Origin: Phyllobacterium bourgognense
Lineage (GTDB): Bacteria > Pseudomonadota > Alphaproteobacteria > Rhizobiales > Rhizobiaceae
DNA length: 64,000 nt
Direction: 5' to 3'
Assembly: GCF_003337575.1 (NCBI RefSeq)
Contig: NZ_QPJM01000004.1
Location: forward strand, 248,001-312,000
Shown here: piece after piece, positions 59,690 to 64,000 of the stretch
Layout: every line of letters begins with the position of its first letter
Numbering within the stretch: the first letter of the stretch is position 1
Program-made: the position numbers and the translations under genes
Notes under the pieces: generated by a model
Told to the model about the DNA's origin: nothing
Database searches by the model: none
Seen by the model: the letters and a program-made list of their open reading frames with translations, nothing else

Positions 59690-60349
59690 ATGTCAGTCAT
59701 GGACAGGAAGCTTTTTGCCGATTGGGCTAGAATGACAGCTTTGATGATCGGTTGCTCACTCTGCCTCATCGTCGCTGGAACAGCGATAGCGCAGACGGGT
59801 AAAACGAAGCAGGCTGGAAGTGCGCCTTCAACGGGAGGGTCTGCCGCTGTGCCGGCGTGTGAGAATCTTCCGCGAGCGGACTGGCTGATAGATCCCAGCG
59901 ACCCCGGACCCGCGGATGCCAGGGCAATTTTGAAATTGATTCATCGCTATAACTGGGCTCTGGACGATCACGACTTCGGTCAGCTGGACGGGCTCTTTAC
60001 GGACGATGTGTTCTATGAATTGTGCGATGCCGCCGGGGAACAGATTCTCAAGAGGACCGACAAGGGCCAGCTGGAGGTATATCTCGGCGGCGTCTTCGAC
60101 GAACTTGGGACGCAGGGTACGCAGACGCGGCATATTCAAAGCAATGCACTGCTCAATTCCGTGGACACAAACACCATCCAGGGGAAAACAAGTTTGGCAG
60201 TGACGCTTCAACACTCGGATATCGAAACGCCGGTGCTCGACTACACCGGTGAATTCAGACCCGTGTTCAGGCGGGAAGGAGGTGTCTGGAAATTTTCGAG
60301 AATCACGCTCATCACCGATGGGCGGAAGATCGAATTCCGGGCACGTTGA
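59690..60349 (+). CDS. Exported SnoaL/NTF2-like protein
   Basis: 219 residues after a strong AAAGGAGG site. Signal peptide TALMIGCSLCLIVAGTAIAQ, then residues ~75-215 an NTF2-like fold: ARAILKLIHRYNWALDDHDFGQLDGLFTDDVFYEL, TRHIQSNALLN, and WKFSRITLITDGRKIEF. This is the SnoaL/SCP-2-like arrangement of small alpha+beta barrels that bind or isomerise small molecules. Periplasmic; ligand unknown. Cys residues (ACENL, YELCDA) could form a disulfide. Confidence 0.8.
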   Translation: MSVMDRKLFADWARMTALMIGCSLCLIVAGTAIAQTGKTKQAGSAPSTGGSAAVPACENLPRADWLIDPSDPGPADARAILKLIHRYNWALDDHDFGQLDGLFTDDVFYELCDAAGEQILKRTDKGQLEVYLGGVFDELGTQGTQTRHIQSNALLNSVDTNTIQGKTSLAVTLQHSDIETPVLDYTGEFRPVFRREGGVWKFSRITLITDGRKIEFRAR

Positions 60350-60367
60350 ACTTCATCGGAACTGGCA

Positions 60368-62218
60368 GTGAGGCACATCGGCCAAATCTTCATTATCGGA
60401 GCCGCGGTCGTCGCCGTCACCCAGGGTTTGGCGAGAAATTCCCAAGGCGGCGACACAACGCCGGTCGGCAGCCGTAGTCTCGGATTTGATGAGGTTTCGT
60501 TTGCTAAGGCGGTGCAGCGCTGGAATCGGCATTTCCTTTGGGAGCCGGCGTCGGCGAGCGGCGACACGATCACCCGGTTCGGGGATGAGACACGCGCTGT
60601 ATTCGGTCCGATTCCCGACGGGGACTGCACGGACGGCGCAGCCAAGACAATACCTCTGCAAATCGACGGCAATCTTGTCGACCTTAAACCCAACCCCGGA
60701 AAGGCAGGGCATCCACTGGAATTTGAGCACCGCGATATCAAGGGGAAGGTGGTCAAATGGACAAGCGGTGTTGCGCGTTGTGACAAGCCTTCACTGACTG
60801 GAAGCGCAACCTATTGCGGCCTGAACTCAAGACTGAACCGTGTCGAAAATGGCAATGTGGAATGGCTTTTCCTTTGCCGCAAGTCGAGCCACCACCTCGA
60901 GGTGGAACCCGTCCCCTATTGGCAGCGCTCAAATCCGAAGTTTGCACTGTTCGGCGTTATCGGGTTCAACAGGCACTCGGGCGAGATCGTGTTCTTTGAC
61001 GGCAGAAAAGACTGGAACGAATTCGACTGGTCGCAAAAATTTGTGCCGCCAGGCGGCCATTCCTATCACGACAGCGAGGGCCGAGCAGCGGCAGAAGCCC
61101 TTTACGACCCGACATTCCAGGTGCAATGCTCCGCGTGCCACGACAACAAAGGTGCTTATGTCATCAACCCCAATATCCAGCAAGCGAGAGTAGGCTACCT
61201 TGCCGGAAATAATGATCCGAGGGCGTCTGCCTTCAGTCTGGGCAGTTCGCTCCCCGCCGCGCCGCGGAGCAGGTCAACACCGTTCCGGGTTATAGGGTCC
61301 GGTTACACCGCCACCTATCGCGTCGATCTCGAACGCGCCATGACTGTCCAGGATCCGACGGGAAACTGCACGGAGTGTCATACCTTGACGACGCAAACGA
61401 CGGGGCAGCGTTTTGCAGCCGATGCAGTGGCACGAGACCCGGTCATTGCACATCCGAAAAGGTCTCAGTTTCTTCGGCTCAAGGCGGAGCAGCGCAAGTT
61501 GCGAGAAATAAACTCTCACCGGACGAAGTGGGCGTCCAGGTCTGGCCCAGGAAAAATTCATCCCTGGATGGTCCCGATCGATGGAAACGAATTGTCGGCT
61601 CGAGCACCCGAAATCAGCGCCGCCGACTGGAGCGTGTTGAGCAATTGTCTGTGGGGTGCCGGCGGCAACGAGTGCGCTTACACGCCGCTTTATACGTCCT
61701 GTCCCGCACCAGGGGTGGCGGCGCAGGGCGATTACGCGAAACCTGAGGACCTGTCCATTGCCATTGTGCGGCCCACGGGTGCAGAAGCGATCGCCGGCCG
61801 TGTAGTCCGGCTAAGTTGGCGCTATTTGAACAGTTACGGCAATGTTCCGCAACGGGACGACGTGCGGTTCAATGTGGCGGTCAAATCAACGGAAATTCCG
61901 ATGTCAGGTGCAGCGCCGTCGCCATCAGACTATCCTGTTTCGGAGGAAGCGACGGATAATAATTTTGTCGCCATAGACGGTGAGACAGGGACATCGGGTT
62001 CGGCTACGCTGATCCGCAATGTTTCCTACTTCGGCCACCTGAAACTCACGGACCCGGTTCCGTCAAAGGATATGCGGGCCTTCAGGCTGGATCTGCCTGC
62101 CCAATGCAATCGGCGTTACCTCGTTCGCATAATGCCCAAGAGGTTTTGCTTCGATCAAAGCAACATCACCTATGGGCAGGCCGATCATGTTCTGTACGCT
62201 GACGTCTCATGCAATTGA
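60368..62218 (+). CDS. Exported protein with two CxxCH haem-c motifs
   Basis: 616 residues from GTG 60368 (weak ribosome-binding site; 18 bp after the NTF2-like gene). Signal peptide IGQIFIIGAAVVAVTQGLA. Two covalent haem motifs, CSACH near residue 253 and CTECH near residue 333, mark a dihaem periplasmic protein. NRHSGEIVFFDGRKDW and a large C-terminal beta-rich region follow no family I can name firmly. Probably a redox or electron-transfer protein; maturation would need the cytochrome c assembly system. Its 3' end overlaps the convergent cyclase-like gene by 12 bp. Confidence 0.75.
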   Translation: MRHIGQIFIIGAAVVAVTQGLARNSQGGDTTPVGSRSLGFDEVSFAKAVQRWNRHFLWEPASASGDTITRFGDETRAVFGPIPDGDCTDGAAKTIPLQIDGNLVDLKPNPGKAGHPLEFEHRDIKGKVVKWTSGVARCDKPSLTGSATYCGLNSRLNRVENGNVEWLFLCRKSSHHLEVEPVPYWQRSNPKFALFGVIGFNRHSGEIVFFDGRKDWNEFDWSQKFVPPGGHSYHDSEGRAAAEALYDPTFQVQCSACHDNKGAYVINPNIQQARVGYLAGNNDPRASAFSLGSSLPAAPRSRSTPFRVIGSGYTATYRVDLERAMTVQDPTGNCTECHTLTTQTTGQRFAADAVARDPVIAHPKRSQFLRLKAEQRKLREINSHRTKWASRSGPGKIHPWMVPIDGNELSARAPEISAADWSVLSNCLWGAGGNECAYTPLYTSCPAPGVAAQGDYAKPEDLSIAIVRPTGAEAIAGRVVRLSWRYLNSYGNVPQRDDVRFNVAVKSTEIPMSGAAPSPSDYPVSEEATDNNFVAIDGETGTSGSATLIRNVSYFGHLKLTDPVPSKDMRAFRLDLPAQCNRRYLVRIMPKRFCFDQSNITYGQADHVLYADVSCN

Positions 62219-64000
62219 AGAAGGCCGATCGTTCCGGATCTTGCCATCGGACGAGCGACGCAGTTCCGTCAGGCTTTGGGTGGCCTTCTGCTCCCACGAC
62301 CGCGCTCCTTGTTTGCGCGCAAAGGCAATGGCCTTTTTAAACAACGCTTCGGCAAAGCCAGGTGCATTTTTCATACGCAGCACTTCGCCTTTCAACCGGA
62401 ACAGCTCCGCCGTAAAATAGTTTTCGTTAGTGTTGCTCACGAGATCCAGCGCCTCGTCGACGGCGTCGGATGCTTTCTCGATGGCATGGGCGTGGAGATA
62501 GCATTCCGCCAGTAGCCCCAGGTAGCAAGATTTGTCGATCTCTTGATCGCCGAGATTATCGCAGGTCCTACGCATCTTTTCCAAGCCGTCAAAGTTGCGG
62601 TCGGCCCGGACCATGGCCCAGCCCTCGAAAAAAGAACCCATATTCAGCCACAGCTGAAATCCGTTCTCCGTTGCCAAAGGGATGAGTTCATCGGTTAGCT
62701 CGCGTAGCTTGATGACATCATTGCGCAGTGCCAGCAGAATGCAGCCATTGCCAAGGCAGGCGGCAAGTCTGTAAGCCGACTGCTGACGCGCATCGAATTC
62801 CGCAGCGTTGTAGAGGTCGATTGACCTTTGATGTTCACCGAGCAAATGCAACGTCCAGGCGAGGTAAAGCATCGGCATGCTTGGAAAGTCGCTGCCAATT
62901 GTGTCCTTATGTGCTTCATATCCAAGCGAACGCTCGAGATAGTCGCGGGCACCTTTCAGATTACCTTGAGAAAACAAGCTCATGCCCTTGAACTGCAGTC
63001 CCAGTACCCGGGCCTTGATATGGTCGCGTCTACTGCCAATGTCGAGCAACCGGTCACTTGCCCATTCGGCATCGGCAAAGTGCGCAGAATTGAACGCCGT
63101 ACCGAAGAGCCCGTCGAGTGCCCGGACAGGCGACTCCGTATCGCCGAGCTCGTCACTCAACTGCATTGCGTTTCGGTATGCATCGCTGCCTTCGCGTGTG
63201 ACATACCCGAATGTCGCGTAGTGCACGTCGCCAATCTCCAGCCAGAGCCGCAACTCTTTCTCTTTGCGCTCAAGCGTGGCCGGAAGCTTCTGCAGGCATT
63301 CTACGCCATGTGCAAACATGTTCGCGGCTTCTACTTTGGCCCAGGTCTTGCTAACGTTGAGACCAGCAGCCAACCAGCAGTCAGCTGCCTTTTCCAACTC
63401 GCCGGCTTCCGAATAGTGCTGCGCCAAAAGCTCGGGGTGTTCGGCTGCCAGTTTGGGATAGATCTTCTGAATGACCTCCGCAACTTTGCCATGAAGTTGC
63501 CGGCAGCGTTCCCGCAACAGCGTGTCGCGCGCGGCTTCCTGGAGCAGCGCATGCGTAAATATGTAGCTCTTGCGGTCGGGTTGGGGTGCGAACAACCCGG
63601 ATTCGACAAGGTGACGCAATGCGGCATTCAAGGAGCGAGCTGACAGACCGCTAAGTCGGCTTAGCAACTTGAGATCGAATTCACGTCCAATGACCGCAGC
63701 GGTTTGGGCGATCATCTTGCCGGGGCCAAGTTTGTCGAGACGCGACAACAGCGATGATTGCAGCGAATTCGGAACCCCCACGGACTGCTCCCGCACCTCC
63801 GACTCGGAAGGAAAGAGTGGGCCGCCTGTCTCCAGAGCTGCCCGCGCCAATTCTTCGACGTAGAGAGGAACGCCCTCGGCTCTGTTCAGGACAGAGGTCT
63901 GGATTTCGCTCGCCAGGGGTTTGCCGCCGCTGACATTGCTGACGAGCATATGAGCTTCGTAGTCGCTTAAACGCTTGAGTGCGATCTCGTGCAGATTCTC
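62207..64000 (-). CDS. AAA/TPR protein, C-terminal part of an adenylate-cyclase-like regulator (5' end outside the window)
   Basis: The frame is open to the right edge (17 more codons, ENLHEIALKRLSDYEA, before the internal ATG at 63949), so the start lies outside. GGKPLASEIQTSVLNRAEGVPLYVEELARAALETG and LSRLDKLGPGKMIAQTAAVIGREF are the end of an AAA ATPase (GVPLxVEEL). Helical TPR-like repeats follow, as in class III adenylate/guanylate cyclases and MalT-like regulators of rhizobia. The cyclase domain itself is not in view, so its presence is inferred. Confidence 0.8.
   Translation of the reverse strand, partial: ENLHEIALKRLSDYEAHMLVSNVSGGKPLASEIQTSVLNRAEGVPLYVEELARAALETGGPLFPSESEVREQSVGVPNSLQSSLLSRLDKLGPGKMIAQTAAVIGREFDLKLLSRLSGLSARSLNAALRHLVESGLFAPQPDRKSYIFTHALLQEAARDTLLRERCRQLHGKVAEVIQKIYPKLAAEHPELLAQHYSEAGELEKAADCWLAAGLNVSKTWAKVEAANMFAHGVECLQKLPATLERKEKELRLWLEIGDVHYATFGYVTREGSDAYRNAMQLSDELGDTESPVRALDGLFGTAFNSAHFADAEWASDRLLDIGSRRDHIKARVLGLQFKGMSLFSQGNLKGARDYLERSLGYEAHKDTIGSDFPSMPMLYLAWTLHLLGEHQRSIDLYNAAEFDARQQSAYRLAACLGNGCILLALRNDVIKLRELTDELIPLATENGFQLWLNMGSFFEGWAMVRADRNFDGLEKMRRTCDNLGDQEIDKSCYLGLLAECYLHAHAIEKASDAVDEALDLVSNTNENYFTAELFRLKGEVLRMKNAPGFAEALFKKAIAFARKQGARSWEQKATQSLTELRRSSDGKIRNDRPSSIA

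Overview
The window reads as chromosomal DNA of an alphaproteobacterium of the order Hyphomicrobiales (Rhizobiales), most likely the Phyllobacteriaceae/Brucellaceae/Rhizobiaceae group. The basis is gene content and order (aroA-cmk-rpsA beside a TIGR02300 acidic protein and tRNA-Ala; rph/hrcA/grpE; Hsp20 with DUF1150; cysG-DUF2849-cysI-cysH-DUF934), short intergenic palindromic elements, and a PrsDE/PrtDE-like type I secretion pair. This is inference from recognised families; no database search was possible.

Layout. 1-7.5 kb: end of an SDR gene, queG, gst, uppP, an NDUFA9-like SDR, DUF1150, a small heat-shock gene with a sigma-32-type promoter and a ROSE-like RNA thermometer, nucleoside hydrolase and an L,D-transpeptidase. 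7.5-13.7 kb: a minus-strand train for assimilatory sulfate reduction (cysG, DUF2849, cysI, cysH, DUF934) continuing into a TrxR-like ferredoxin reductase and a [2Fe-2S] ferredoxin. 14-21.4 kb: housekeeping genes (VOC protein, methyltransferase, yraN, rsmI, hemW, rdgB, rph) and divergent hrcA-grpE. 21.5-30.5 kb: TRIC-type channel, a Phd/VapC-type toxin-antitoxin pair, adenosine kinase, a CysZ-like protein, nth, DUF2244, an Ada-like repair regulator, a nested palindromic repeat, and a copA-cueR copper module with its operator. 30.5-45 kb: preT-preA, a large Cys-repeat lipoprotein with a six-hairpin glycosidase-like domain, an RND efflux pair, pncB, a LacI-type regulator and a membrane protein. 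45-51 kb: rpsA, cmk (in frame with a membrane segment), aroA, TIGR02300, tRNA-Ala(GGC), DUF2277.

51.5-64 kb is accessory in character. It holds an orphan LuxR-type regulator with a degenerate receiver, an IS3 orfA remnant, and a type I secretion adaptor and ABC exporter whose signature loop is degenerate. Upstream on the same strand are two glycine-rich repeat proteins that look like its substrates. Divergent from these are an M4-like zinc metallopeptidase, an exported NTF2-like protein and an exported protein with two CxxCH haem sites. An AAA/TPR protein resembling the C-terminal half of class III adenylate cyclases runs off the right edge. This secretion locus is the best candidate for an undescribed system: a small T1SS dedicated to glycine-rich modular proteins that lack the usual RTX nonapeptides.

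Sequence-level highlights: a ROSE-like thermometer on hsp20; a toxin-antitoxin promoter whose palindrome fills the -35/-10 spacer and predicts a leaderless mRNA; a 123-bp tandem repeat in the lipoprotein gene; and the membrane segment in frame with cmk.
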